From NCBI RefSeq assembly GCF_036898095.1, contig NC_090726.1, positions 41,150,191 through 41,214,190 on the forward strand: a DNA stretch of 64,000 nucleotides, read 5' to 3'. Below are positions 44,537-56,189 of the stretch, in pieces. A program made the translations under genes and the position numbers. The DNA comes from Palaemon carinicauda. Taxonomy: Eukaryota > Arthropoda > Malacostraca > Decapoda > Palaemonidae. Numbering within the stretch: position 1 is the first letter of the stretch; every line of letters starts with the position of its first letter. The notes below the pieces were generated by a model. It did no database searches. It had not been told where the DNA came from and saw only the letters and a list, made by a program, of their open reading frames with translations.

Positions 44537-47500
44537 TTATAGCTCGTAATATAACCCAATACTTTGTATAAATTTTCTCAAGTTCAGGGTATTACAGTTT
44601 TCCCCCAGTATATCTCTTAAAGGTTTGTCCTGGAGTAAATGTGTCCTCCTCTGAAGATTAAAAACAGGACAATCGACTAAAATATGTTTAACATCCATTG
44701 TCACTTGACAAGTATTACAAAGAGGGGCCTGTCTCCCTTCCCCACTCTTCATTAAATAATTGTGCGTTGCATGTGTATGGCCAATATGCAGCCTAGTTAA
44801 AATAATGGTATCCCTTCTACTTGTAGAATTACAAGATGACCATTTCTCCACCAATGGGTGGATTTGTTTCAATTTTGTATTGGTGGTCAGTTCAGACCAT
44901 CGAGCTTGCCACTTATTTTTACAGTAAAGATGAATCTCACTTTTAAGATCTTTGTAAGGAATACTCAAGGGGGATGGATTACTTAGCCCTGAAGCTTCCT
45001 TTGCTGCCTTATCTACTTGTTCATTTCCATCCACCCCAACATGGGCAGGGACCCAACAGAAGTGAACACTGATACTCTTCCTAGACTGCAGAAGTACTAA
45101 CCAGTCCTGCACCTCTTGTACTAGATGATGGCCAGGCATAATTTGTTTTAATGAGTGTAAAACACTATTGGAATCCGTAAAAATTGTATAAAAACTATTT
45201 TGGTTGCCATTTTTAAAAATATGTTGGACTGCGATAATTGTTGCGTACAGCTCAGCAGTAAATATTGAACAAGAGGATGGGAGTTTCCTTCTAATAACAA
45301 TATCCCCCACCACAGCTGCACTTCCAACTCCTGCAGCCGATTTGGAGCCATCTGTAAAAACATGTTTCCCATGATGTTGAGCAGCATGATTTAAAAACTC
45401 ACTTTTCATTACCCTACTAGGTAATGTATTTTTCCCTCCTGCCATAAAACATACTTTAACAGGTGGATTACACCAAGGAGGAGACTTGGGATATCCTACC
45501 TCTGCTATCTGTGCTGTTAACAAGCCTACTTCTATAGCATCATTTTTCAGCTGTACTTCCAAAGGCTTAGGCACTCTAGATCTATTAGGAGCCCGATCTA
45601 AAGGCGCCCTAACATATTTACAGTTAGGATTGTTTCTCACAGCAAGGGACCTAGCTAAAAACCTCAAACTCAACTCCTCTCTGCGAATGGAAAGGGGAGG
45701 TATGCCAGAATCAACATAGAGACTGTCAATGGGAGATATTCTGTAAGCACCTGAGCAGATGCGAAGCCCAGCATTGTGAACAATATCAAGTTTTCCAAGT
45801 AAAGTCTTTGTAGCTGACCCATATATTTGGCATGCATAGTCTAACTTGCTCAGACACAAAGATGTATAAATTCTAAGCAAAGTTGTTCTATCAGCACCCC
45901 AATCAAAATGCGATACCACTTTCAGAATGTTCAGGGACTTCTTAACCCTGATAGATAGGTCATTTATATGGGGACCAAATGTCATTTTCTTGTCGAAAAT
46001 GACTCCAAGAAACTTGACATTATCCTCATATGGCAAAATGCAATCATTTAAGAAAAGGGTGGGGATCTCTTCCCTTTTACGAGTATGAGTAAAGCAAATG
46101 GCTTTGGTCTTCTGAGGAGAAAACATGAATCCACGAGAATTTGCCCATGCGGAAGCAGCATTTATTGCAATTTTGAAGATTTTGGCAAGCTTGTAGTGCA
46201 GATGATCCACTACAATAAATTGCAAAGTTATCGACAAATAGTGATCCTTGTATGCCAGGAGGTATGGGACTAATGAGACTATTAATAGCAACAGCAAACA
46301 AGGTCACACTCAATATGCTGCCTTGGGGGACACCACCTTCTTGCATGTAGGATGAAGATAGTTCTGACCCTACTCTCACTTTAATCGAGCGGTTTGATGA
46401 AAATTCTTCAATAAAAGAGAACATATGTCCTCCTATACCCCACAAGGCCAATTGCTTTAAAATACCACCCCTCCAGGTGGTGTCATATGCCTTTTCAAGG
46501 TCAACAAAGACAACCACCACCTGGTTTTGGTTAGAAAAGGCATTTGAAATTTCCCTTGATAACATCAGCAAAGGGTCTAGAGTACTTCGGTTCTTCCTAA
46601 AATCAAACTGTCTGTTAGATAAAAGATTTTTTGATTCTAGATACCACACATGTCTGTTGTTGATCATTCTCTCAAATAGTTTGCATATGCAACTGGTCAA
46701 GGATATGGGCCTATAACTAGATGGCAGTTCTGGGTCTTTACCAGACTTGTGGCCTGGAATTACAATTGAAGTATGCCAGGAATCAGGAACTGTATGGGAA
46801 GCCCATAGACCATTAAAGGTTTCTAATAAAAATTCCTTGGTATCCACTGGAATATGTGATATCATTTCATACTGGATGCCATCCTCACCTGGGACAGTTA
46901 AAGAAGAGCTAGAGATAGCATTTTGCATCTCCTCCATACTAAAAGGCAGGTTAAAAGCTTCAGTATTTGAAGAAGCAGGAGGAACAACAGATGTTGATGC
47001 TATAATTTGGGGAAATGCTGGGGAATAGTTGTCAGCACTTGATACATGGGCAAAGTGCTTAGCAAGAACCTCTGCTACATCTTTGGGGTCAGATATATAT
47101 ATCTATTATTTTCCCTTAATATTGGTAGAGGCTTAGGGACGAATTTGCCTTGAAGTTTTCTAATCTTGTCCCATATTTCCTTTGAAGGAGTTTTGGTATT
47201 AATATTAGATATATATTTCTTCCAAGATGCTCTCTTTGCTTTTTTAAAAGTTCTATTTTGTTTGGCACAGGCTCTGAGGTACGCTATTCTATCTGCTACA
47301 TAGTTTGTTCTCAAGTATCTTCTGAAGTAAGTTCGGGTCACTTTTCTTGCGTTGGCACATTCTTTACTCCACCAAGGAACTACAGAGCGATGGGGTAAAC
47401 CGCATGTTTTAGGTATAAACTTGCTAGCATTATCATCTATAATATTTTCAAGATGTTGATAGGCATGCACTGGAGATGTAAATTCATCATACTATTTATC

Positions 47501-48262
47501 GGTGTGTGAACAGTTTTCATAAGCTGCCCAGTCTGCCTCATCTATCTTCCATTTTGGTGGACACTGAGAAGGAAGATTATGGACATAATTTAACATTATT
47601 GGCCAATGGTCACTGCCATGTAGGTGTTCATTTACTGACCAAAGGTAGTCCAATCAAATGGATGAGGAACAGATTGACAAATCAATGGCTGATGTAGAGT
47701 TGTGGAATACATCATACCTAGTTGGAGAACCATCATTCATTAGTATTACATCATTGTTGTCGATTAATTCTTCAACAAGATTACCCCATCTATCGCACAC
47801 ATTTCCACCCCATAAAGTATGCTTTGCATTAAAATCACCCATTAAAATAAAAGGGGCAGGAAGCTGATTAATCAGGTCTTGGAGGTCAGAAAGTCTAAGC
47901 CTTCTTTGATTACCAGCATGATCTAAGAGGAAAAGTTCTAAGGATGGTTCAATATATAGCGAGCATAAAGTAATTTTTTTTCCGATATGAGTTCTAACTG
48001 CACATGCCTGTAGTGGTGTATCGAGTAGGATTGTTTCAAATTTTACAGATTTGTGAATAATAAAACCTGTACCACCTTGAGCTCTTGCAGCTTGCAAAGG
48101 AGGGGATCTACAAAAATGATAATTGAGTCCAGGATTAAATGGTTTGTCACTAATCTTGGTTTCCTGTAGACAAATTACCTTTGTGTCTGAGTCCCTGGTT
48201 AAAGTTTTTATTTGCTCAATGCTAGTACTTAGACCTCTGCAATTCCACTGGATGATAGACAT
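44537..48262 (-). pseudogene. LINE ORF2: endonuclease - RT - RNase H
   Basis: From 48262 (MSIIQWNCRGL), APE endonuclease with LQETKIS and the MGDFNAKHTLWG motif. In-frame TGA at 47654 and TAG near 47494, then a frameshift in an AT repeat near 47095. RT at 46937-46077 has SYRPISLTSCICKLFERM, VVVFVDLEKAYDT and GVPQGSILS. The catalytic box reads LFVDNF where VDD is usual: the second Asp is Asn. A further shift near 46200 leads to 46297-44537 with RNase H (HVFTDGS, FTAELYA, IFTDSNS, GNEQVDKAA) and a final Cys/His part (CNTCQVTMDVKHILVDC). Dead copy. Confidence 0.92.
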
Positions 48263-48315
48263 TATCTTTTGTTATTATTTTTCTTTGTCTCATTTGTCTT
48301 TTGGGACTTTTCAGA

Positions 48316-50132
48316 TTAAGCCATGTATGGCCTGGAGATGGAAGGCTTTACTAGGCCACCACTCTTCTTTTCTTTCTTTCTAGGATCTTTATACAAGTCA
48401 ACCTTAGGATCATGAGCAGTAGGGCACTTACCTGACTTAGATGAAGGTGAGGATGATGGGGACCTTTTCCTCTTTGAAAGATCTTGTTTTCCAATCTCCA
48501 TCAAATCCGGTAGAGATTCTGCCTGAGACAATACATTTAAGGTGGTGGAAGCCACATTGGCTTCCTTGGAGGATTGTGCTAGAACTTCAACAGTTCGAGC
48601 ACTTAACCCAGAAGGCTGGGCTACTATTTCTAGGGGAGATGCTCCTATCGGTGACATTACTTTTGGTGTGTTGGAAACCATATTAACCTCTTTGGAGGTT
48701 TGTGCTCTGGCTTTTATAGGCTGAGCACTTGACCCAGATGGCTGGGCTACTTCCACTAAAGGAGATGCACCTGACGGGCCAGGTGCTACCACTGGTCCCC
48801 CTGTGGTAGTAAGGGGTAGTGGATTATAATCTTTTGGTGGCATCTTAACTGCGCGAGCAAAATTAAGTTGCTGATTGAGTAAATGCTTTGCATAACCTAC
48901 ACTTATATGTTCAGCATTTGCTTTCAAGATTGCAGCTTCTTCTTTCTTGTATTCTCTACATCTTTTATCATTTGATTTATGATGATCTTTTATCATTTGA
49001 TTTATGATGATCTTTACAGTTTGCACAGGTTGTATCTGTTGCATTGGCCATGTTCTAACAAAGAACAGTTAATACAGATCTTCGTATTATTGCAGTACCG
49101 GGAATGGTGACCGTAGTTGAAACAATTAAAGCATTGTAAAGGTCTAGGTTTATATTCTCGAACACTTACTCTTTCATTCTCAATAATCATATGATCTGGT
49201 ATAACAGGGGTTTCAAATGTTAAAACTACAATGCTTGTTTGAGGGATCTTACTTACTTTCCAAACATTAGCAGGGCACATGTCCAGAATTTCTGGTTCTG
49301 AAAATTCATATAGAGCTTTAACAAAAACTACTACTTTACCATAGCTGAAGCTCATATGTGGTTTAATATCCTTAATAGGATCAATTTCTGCAATCTTCAT
49401 GCCACAAAGCATGTGAGCTTGAATATCTGATTTCGCATTAATCAAAACAGATTGCTTACCGTATCTGCTAATATCCTTACTTTAAATTAAACCAACTTTT
49501 TTTGTATAAATTTACTAATCTTATAATAGTTATAATTATCTATCTTCCCAGATGCAATTATCTATGATGGGGGCTTGGGGGTTCTTACTTCTGGAAGTCT
49601 ATGCTCTATTTCTTTTTCCATCCATTCTTCTGGTTTATATACCTCTAGGTGTCTTGGTGCTTTATCACAGAGCCCCAGAAATCAAACAATTGTCAATTTT
49701 TATGCTCTCTAAATTTTTATTTGCTTCTAAAGCAATCTCAAAACTTGAAAATGATACCCAAACTTCCCAAAAGCCTTTACTACCATTAAGCTCCATTAAA
49801 ATTTCTTTGATTGCCCCAAATCTACAGAAGGCTTCATGAATTATGTCATAGCTACAACCAATTGGTATGTTTTTTAAGTGGAGAATTTTCAGATTTTTTG
49901 TTGGATCTGGTAATGAGCCAGAACCAGAGAGTAAAGTATTACTGTTATCACAAGAATCATTTTCCACCAGTGCCAATAAATTGTCTTTAACTACACTGGT
50001 CAGATTAGTATTGTTGGAGGAATCCTTTTTATTGCCGAGGTTGTCAACAAAACTTTCCTTATTTAAACAAGGAGAAGTCGTCAACGGTGTCTGGGGTTCG
50101 CCATTTGATCCAGGGGTACGGGGGAATATCAA
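48316..50132 (-). pseudogene. LINE ORF1, nucleic-acid-binding protein
   Basis: Three frames in order: 50132-49665, 49445-49014 and 49044-48316. The first has an RNA-binding-like fold region (NLKILHLKNIPIGCSYDII). The second has CCHC knuckles (CFNCFNYGHHSRYC and CINCSLLEHGQC). The third has two similar blocks of about 38 residues (GASPLVEVAQPSG and GASPLEIVAQPSG) and a basic Ser-rich end. Breaks lie near 49500-49660 and at a 24-bp tandem duplication (about 48963-49012) that coincides with the last frame change. Confidence 0.85.
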
Positions 50133-50149
50133 GTTTACTCATTAATTAT

Positions 50150-50820
50150 TTTTTGGGGGGGAAGGGAAAGGGTCATAATAACAATGAAAAAAAAAACAAT
50201 GGAAAAAAATTAAGTTTAAGGGAGAGAAAATATTAAGACTGTCTGAAATTCCAAAGAAGACACCGTTAGCCTTTCCTGAAATTAATTTCTCCACCAATGA
50301 CACCTGCGAAAGCTGCTTGCCAAATGTCCACTCCCTACCCTACCACAAAGGGATGGTACCACTATGATTAGAGTGGCTCAAGTGTATGCCAAACCCGCTT
50401 GATAGGACTGAGAGCATTTCAAGAATACAATCATCCCCCACTCTAATCATAGTGGCAGGCAAACCGGACAGAATGCCGAGAGTCCTATCTCTATGAAACC
50501 GCCAACCCCTGGAATCCGAAGGCCAAATTTCCTACAAGATAGTTCCGCGTGCCAGTATGGGAATACTGACACTCCTAGGTGTCCAAACATTTTCGGGCAG
50601 TTGGCAATACCACCACAGCTCCCACAATTGATTTTGAAATAAAAACCGATCCTGGATACAATGTCCCCTCTAAAAAACCTGGACAGTGAAATGGGTAAGA
50701 GAGTTTTGACAGCAAGGTTGGAGACAGCTGATAATTATGAAGGAGGAATAAGCAATAAGAAGTAATAGAAAAAGAATGAGAGAAATTTAAGAGTCAAACT
50801 GAGGAAAAGAAATTCCCCAG
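50150..50820 (-). other. Presumed 5' UTR of the LINE
   Basis: No ORF. Two short inverted parts (ctatgattagagtgg near 50362 and ccactctaatcatag near 50436) could form a hairpin. The assignment rests on position upstream of ORF1; the border with element G is not sharp. Confidence 0.5.
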
Positions 50821-50829
50821 TTCGAGAGC

Positions 50830-51062
50830 CCTCTTGCCCGTCACAAGCCTCCAGCACGGGAATGATATGCCGTGCTGAAGCCCGATGACTTCATCAAGGC
50901 ATTCTTTTGTTAAGAGGGTACGCATAGCAGAGGCCAACTTCACAAACACTCTGTCAAAGGAAAAGCAAAAGAAAGATTAGTAATGGCTGTTCAAAAAAGG
51001 CGAGGGTGAAAGCAGACACGTCCGTCTGCCACAAAAGACGAGAGCAAAGTGAGCTCAATCAC

Positions 51063-51125
<63 letters not shown>

Positions 51126-51275
51126 GGTTAGCAAGCTACCCTCCCTAAACCCCCCCCCTAACTAGCGGTGGGGTAGTAAACCCTCGTTAAAATTCTAATG
51201 GCTCGTCATTTCAGCTACGCCGAAAGTAATTACCCAATGTAAATAGCGTGGTTTGTATTTCAGTTACGGAACAAA
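50830..51275. repeat. 5' terminus of element G with a GT/G microsatellite
   Basis: 51128-51275 is the right terminal repeat (complement of 22268-22440), ending ttacggaacaaa. A (GT)n run at about 51064-51108 and a G-run at 51109-51127 lie where B has only a short gtgtgtgag. 50940-51060 resembles 20760-20880 of B (aaagcaaaa, gggtgaaagcagacacg). Confidence 0.85.
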
Positions 51276-51720
51276 CAAGAATTTTGGATATAAGGCTTAA
51301 GCTGAAGATTGCTTTTGGTAAGTCTCGTACACCACTTTGTTACTGCTGTAAAGATCACCTAAAAAATGAAACAAATACATTATCAATAACGTTTACTTAG
51401 TTATGGAAAAACTAACAATTAAATATTTACTAGTGTAAATAAATACTACAAACAGATTTACTTAGGTGTTAATATACCATGACATGAGTAGCCTACACTG
51501 TGCAACATGTATAGATCTTTAATGGGTCTTGAAATGATTGCCAATTCTGCTGGGTGTTATCGTACACAGATGATGAATTTAATACTAGTATGGACCTTCA
51601 TTAGTGTCACCTATTTTAGGAGATTTTTTTCATGTGCTAGACTGTTTTATATGTTTGGAACTGCAGAGCGGATCAGTTAGAAATTTGACAGACATTTTTA
51701 GCTGGGTAAAATGAATTTGT
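51276..51720. other. AT-rich spacer between elements G and E
   Basis: No ORF or RNA gene recognised. Confidence 0.5.
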
Positions 51721-52055
51721 AAAATGTTATTTTCATTAGTAAAATAAATTTTTGAATATACTTACCCGATAATCATGTAGCTGTCAACTCTGTTGCCCGA
51801 CAGAATTCTACGGAAGGGATACGCCAGCGATCGCTATACAAGAGGGGGGTGTACTCACAAGCGCCACCTGTGGCCAGGTACTGCAGTACTTCTTGTTGAC
51901 ACCACTTCAATTTTTCCTCGGTCCACTGGTTCTATGGGGAGGAAGGGTGGGTCAATTAAATCATGATTATCGGGTAAGTATATTCAAAAATTTATTTTAC
52001 TAATGAAAATAACATTTTTCAATATTAAACTTACCCGATAATCATGTAGCTGATT
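51721..52055. repeat. Left terminal repeat and ICR of element E
   Basis: The terminus is 51721-51920 and the ICR 51961-52053, nearly identical to those of D. The right terminus is 58390-58571. Confidence 0.92.
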
Positions 52056-52436
52056 CACACCCAGGGAGGTGGGTGAAAACCAGTGTACATGTATATCAAG
52101 AAGCTAAGTATCCCGTATTTCATATTATCAGTTATTCAAAATAACAATGAAATTACAAGTACCTGGTAAGGAAGTCGACTTGAGCCATTACTCTGCCTTA
52201 AATAAGTTCGTCTTCCTTACTGAGCGCAGCGTTCCTCTTAGGAGGCTGAACAACTCTAAGGTGCTGAAGTATCAAGGGCTGCAACCCATACTAAAGGACC
52301 TCATCACAACCTTTAACCTCGGCGCTTCTCAAGAAAGAATTGACCACCCGCCAAATCAACAAGGATGTGGAAGGCTTCTTAGCCGACCGTACAACCCATA
52401 AAAAGTATTCAAGAGAAAGGTTAAAAGGTTATGGGA

Positions 52437-53602
52437 TTATGGGAATGTAGTGGCTGAGCCCTCGCCTACTACTGCATTCGTTGCTACGAATGGTCCCAGG
52501 GTGTAGCAGTACTCGTAAAGAGACTGGACATCTTTGAGATAGAATGATGCGAACACTGACTTGCTTCTCCAATAGGTTGCATCCATAACACTCTGCAGAG
52601 AATGGCTCTGTTTGAAGGCCACTGAAGTAGCCACAGCTCCCACTTCATGTGTCCTTACCTTCAGCAAAGCAAGGTCTTCTTCCTTCAGATGAGAATGTGC
52701 TTCCCTAATCAGAAGCCTGAATAGTAAGAAACTGAGTTCTTAGAACTTGGAAAAGAAGGTTTCTTGATAGCACACCATAAGGCTTCTGATTGTCCTCGTA
52801 AAGGTTAAGACCTTTTTAGATAGTACCTAAGAGCTCTAACTGGGCAAAGTACTCTCTCCAGTTCATTCCCCACCAAGTTGGACAGGCTTGGGATCTCGAA
52901 CGACTTAGGCCAAGGACGTGAAGGAAGCTCGTTTAGTAAAAACCGAGCTGCAAGGAACATGTAGCCGTTTCAGATGTGAAAACAATGATCCTGCTGAAGG
53001 CGTGGATCTCACTTACTCTTTTAGCTGTTGTCAAGCACACGAGGAAAAGAGTTTTTAATGTGAGGTCCTAAAAAGAGGCTGATTGGAGAGGTTCAAATCT
53101 TGATGACATAAGGAACCTTAGGACCACGTCTAGATTCCAGCCTGGAGTGGACAACCGACGTTCCTTTGAGGTCTCAAAAGACCTAGGGAGGTCCTGTAGA
53201 TCTTTGTTGGTGGAAAGATCCAAGCCTCTGTGGCGGAAAACCGCTGCCAACATACTTCTGTAACCCTTGATCGTAGGAGCTGAAAGGGATCTTACTTTCC
53301 TTAGATATAACAGGAAGTCAGCAATCTGGGTTACAGTGGTACTGGTTGAGGAAACTGCATTGGTCTTGTACCAGCTACGGAAGACTTCCCCTTGAGACTG
53401 ATAGATTCTGAGAGTGGATGTTCTCCTTGCTTTGGCAATCGCTCTGGCTGCCTCCTTCGAAAAGCCCCTAGTTCTTGAGAGTTTCGAAAGTCTGAAGGCA
53501 GTCAGACGAAGAGCGTGGAGGTTTGGGTGTACCTTCTTTACGTGAGGTAGACGTAGAAGGTTCACTCCTAGAGGAAGAGTCCTGGGAATGTCGACCAGCC
53601 AT
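52437..53602 (-). pseudogene. Tyrosine recombinase of element E
   Basis: Starts at 53602 (MAGRHSQDSSSRSE). A frameshift near 53480 separates the head from 53649-53068, which carries the core-binding domain (GFSKEAARAIAKARRTS, TQIADFLLYLRKVRS). Further breaks near 53068 and 52740. The last block 52667-52437 keeps the Tyr (FASFYLKDVQ). Box II reads THEVGAVATS: the Arg of H-x-x-R is Gly, so the enzyme would be inactive. Confidence 0.87.
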
Positions 53603-54760
53603 TGCAGTACCTCTAAGAACCATTCTCTCGCGGGCCAGAGCGGAGCCAACCAACGTCAGCCGTGTCCCTTTGCGAGAGGAGAACTTCTGAAGTACCCTGT
53701 TGACAATCTTGAACGGCGGGAATGCATACAGGTCGAGATGGAACCAATCCAGCAGAAAAGCATCCACGTGAACTGCTGCTGGGTCTGGAATCGGAGAACA
53801 ATACAACAGGAGTCTCTAGGTTATCGAGGTAGCGAACAGATCTATGGTTGGCTGACCCCACAGGGCCCAAAGTCTGCTGCAAACATTCTTGTGAAGGGTC
53901 CACTCTGTGGGGATGACCTGACCCTTCCGGCTGAGGTGATCTGCCATGACATTCATACCGCCCTGAATGAACCTCGTTACCAGCGTGAGCTTTCGATCTT
54001 TAGACCAGATGAGGAGGTCCCTTGCGATCTAGAACAACTTCACGAAAGAGTCCCTCCCTGCTTGAAGATGTAAGCCAGGGCTGTGGTGTTGTCAGAGTCC
54101 ACCTCCACCACTTTGTTAAGCTGGAGGGACTTGAAGTTTATCAAGGCCAGAAGAACCGCCAACAACTCCTTGCAATTGATGTGAAGTGTCCTTTGCTCCT
54201 GATTCCATGTTCCCGAGCATTCCTGTCCGTCCAAAGTCGCACCCCAGCCCGTGTCTGATGTGTCCGAGAGGAGACGGCGGTCGGGTTTCTGAACAGCCAA
54301 AGGTAGACTTCCTTGAGAAGAAAGCTGTTCTTACACCACGCGAGAGAAGACCTCCTCTCTTCGGAAACAGGAACTGAGACCGTCTCTAGCGTCATGTCCT
54401 TTATCCAGTGAGCAGCTAGATGATACTGAAGGGGGGGAGGTGGAGTCTCCCTAACACGATGAACAGGGCCAGCGATGAAAGTGTCCCTGTTAGACTCATC
54501 CACTACCTGACTGAGCATCGGTTCCTTCTCAGCATGCTCTGGATGCATTCTAGGGCTTGGAAGATCCTTGGGGCCGACGGAAAAGCCCGAAAAGCTCGAC
54601 TCTGAAGATCCATACCCAGGGAGACAATGGTCTGGGATGGGATGAGCTGAGACTCCTCAAAATTGACCAGGAGGCCCAGTTCCTTGGTCAGATCCATAGT
54701 CCATCTGAGAATCTCCAGACAGCGACGACTTGTGGGAGCTCTTAAAAGCCAGTCGTCTGA
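53468..54760 (-). pseudogene. Residual RT - RNase H - MT of element E
   Basis: Same arrangement as in C: begins with APSDDWLL near 54745, then ELGLLVNFEESQLIPSQTIV (54916-54503), RNase H at 54300-54040 (RLLSDTSDTGWGAT, INCKELLAVLLAL, VDSDNTTALAY) and MT (53806-53468: PDPAAVHVDAFLLDW, YAFPPFKI). In the first RNase H motif Thr replaces the Ala after the catalytic Asp. Several frameshifts. Confidence 0.83.
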
Positions 54761-55370
54761 CGGAGCCGGACACAAGATCATGGTACTGCTGCACAGTCTG
54801 TGAACTGTCAACCATGGGGAAGCGAGGAAGTACAGTGACAACCCGAAGCTGTCTAGACTGTCTGGGTCGTACAGACAACTCCTTATCGGGTTGCTGAGGT
54901 TGCCGCACTGCGTCACAACAAGTCACTTCTGCTGGTTGTTGAACGTCTTCCCAGTGACACACTGACTCCGTAAACAAAAAATCCTTTAACAAGGACTAAG
55001 CTTGGACTGCATGTCTTGCAACACAGCTCAAGGTCTATGGGAGCAGGTGTGGTAACAGACGGGGTTAGTGACTGAAGTGGAACCATTACCTTCCCTGGAA
55101 GCATGTTATGCTTAAATAAAAGTCCATAGGAGGCTACGCAGCTAAAGGCTCCTCTCCAAATGACAGAGTCCTCAAGGGAATATCAGAAGGAGGGAGAAAA
55201 GCACTTTCTCATCTACAGGGACCATATCCGAGAAAAGCTAAGTTCTCTCAGTGAGGGTTTCAATGGTGCAAAAGCAGCAGACTAGAAGGCAACGTTATGA
55301 AACTGCTTGACAGTCTAGTGAGTTGGCAACAACCAAAGATGTGTGACTGAGAAGCATGCGGTAAGGTATG

Positions 55371-55690
55371 CAGAGCATGTTGTATGCAGAGCATGCTGTA
55401 TGCAGAGCATGCTGTATGCAGAGCATGCTGAATGCAGAGCATGCTGAATGCAGAGCATGCTGAATGCAGAGCATGCTGTATGCAGAGCATGTTGTATGCA
55501 GAGCATGCTGAATGCAGAGCATGCTGAATGCAGAGCATGCTGAATGCAGAGCATGCTGTATGCAGAGCATGCTGTATGTAGAGCATGTTGTATGCAGAGC
55601 ATGCTGAATGCAGAGCATGCTGTATGCAGAGCATGTTGTATGCAGAGCATGCTGTATGCAGAGCATGCTGTATGTAGAGCATGCTGTAAG
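55371..55690. repeat. 16-bp minisatellite of element E, about 20 units
   Basis: Units gcagagcatgctgtat and the variants gcagagcatgctgaat, gcagagcatgttgtat and gtagagcatgctgtat. Blocks of three ctgaat units recur (near 55430 and 55510), indicating a higher-order pattern. Sixteen is not a multiple of three. C has a few related gcagagcatgctgtaagg units at the same place. Confidence 0.95.
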
Positions 55691-55736
55691 GTAAGCAGAG
55701 CGTGTTGCATGGCGTGTAAAATTTCTCAGAAATTCC

Positions 55737-55868
55737 ATGACCAGTGCTAGAGTGAGTAATATCGCATTACCGTCCATTGAAAGTGCACGTGCCGAGGGAA
55801 TTGATTTAGACTGTTTTGTTGATGAATTTGATAGCCGGCATGATAATCGTAGAATTAAGCTACACTAA
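55737..55868 (+). other. 43-codon open frame in foreign sequence inside element E
   Basis: Plus strand, opposite to the element. From ATG 55737 to TAA 55868, with the part ALPSIESARAEGIDLDCFVD, mixed composition and no repeats. It is preceded by ttttctcag-like sequence (about 55720-55729) that resembles a splice acceptor, and followed by AT-rich sequence to 56180. Not present in C or D. It could be the last exon of a captured gene or chance; not recognised. Confidence 0.3.
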
Positions 55869-56189
55869 ATGTACTATAATCTACTTCACCTCAGGAAAGG
55901 GAAACTCGCCCTGTTGGCAACACTGCATTACTTCATGCATGCTTGCATGAGGTTTTAATATCAACATAATATTTACCTTACATTCATAACTCATGATTCA
56001 TTTTTGTTTTGAAGATATTTTTGCCATATTATGCTATATTGTTAAAAATATATTGCAAGGAATACATATATATTTTTATATAAGTAATACAAATAACCTC
56101 CATTATCATAATGTTTGTGTAGGCATACATGTATATGATTACAAATGCAAGTTATGAAAGAAATGAGGTGTTATTACCAAGTTGAATGG

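Larger units (their letters stand above)
44319..50820 (-). mobile_element. I-superfamily LINE inserted in element G
   Basis: The 3' end is at 44319, with a tail of ATTCA repeats on the minus strand. The 3' UTR is 44319-44536, ORF2 48262-44537, ORF1 50132-48316 and a 5' UTR runs to about 50820. APE-type endonuclease, RT, then RNase H, plus a zinc-knuckle ORF1, fit the I superfamily (I, Nimb and relatives). It is close to full length, but both ORFs are broken. The right boundary is approximate and no target duplication could be confirmed; the matching part of element G seems to be lost. Confidence 0.87.
22268..51275 (-). mobile_element. DIRS1-like retrotransposon G, split by nested insertions
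   Basis: Same family as B by its termini (left end at 22268, right end ttacggaacaaa near 51275), its ICR (22516-22616) and its proteins. The coding part is in two blocks. 22268-23810 holds the 3' terminus and recombinase C-terminus. 40787-44318 holds the rest of the recombinase, MT, RNase H, RT and part of gag. The blocks are separated by a TTAA-flanked MITE that itself contains further elements. A LINE (44319 to about 50820) replaced the 5' half of gag. 50830-51275 is the remaining 5' terminus. All G genes are broken. Confidence 0.9.

Noticed and set aside
55371..55690. 16-bp repeat array as a CRISPR or regulatory operator cluster
   Set aside because: Simple contiguous minisatellite without spacers, inside a retrotransposon.
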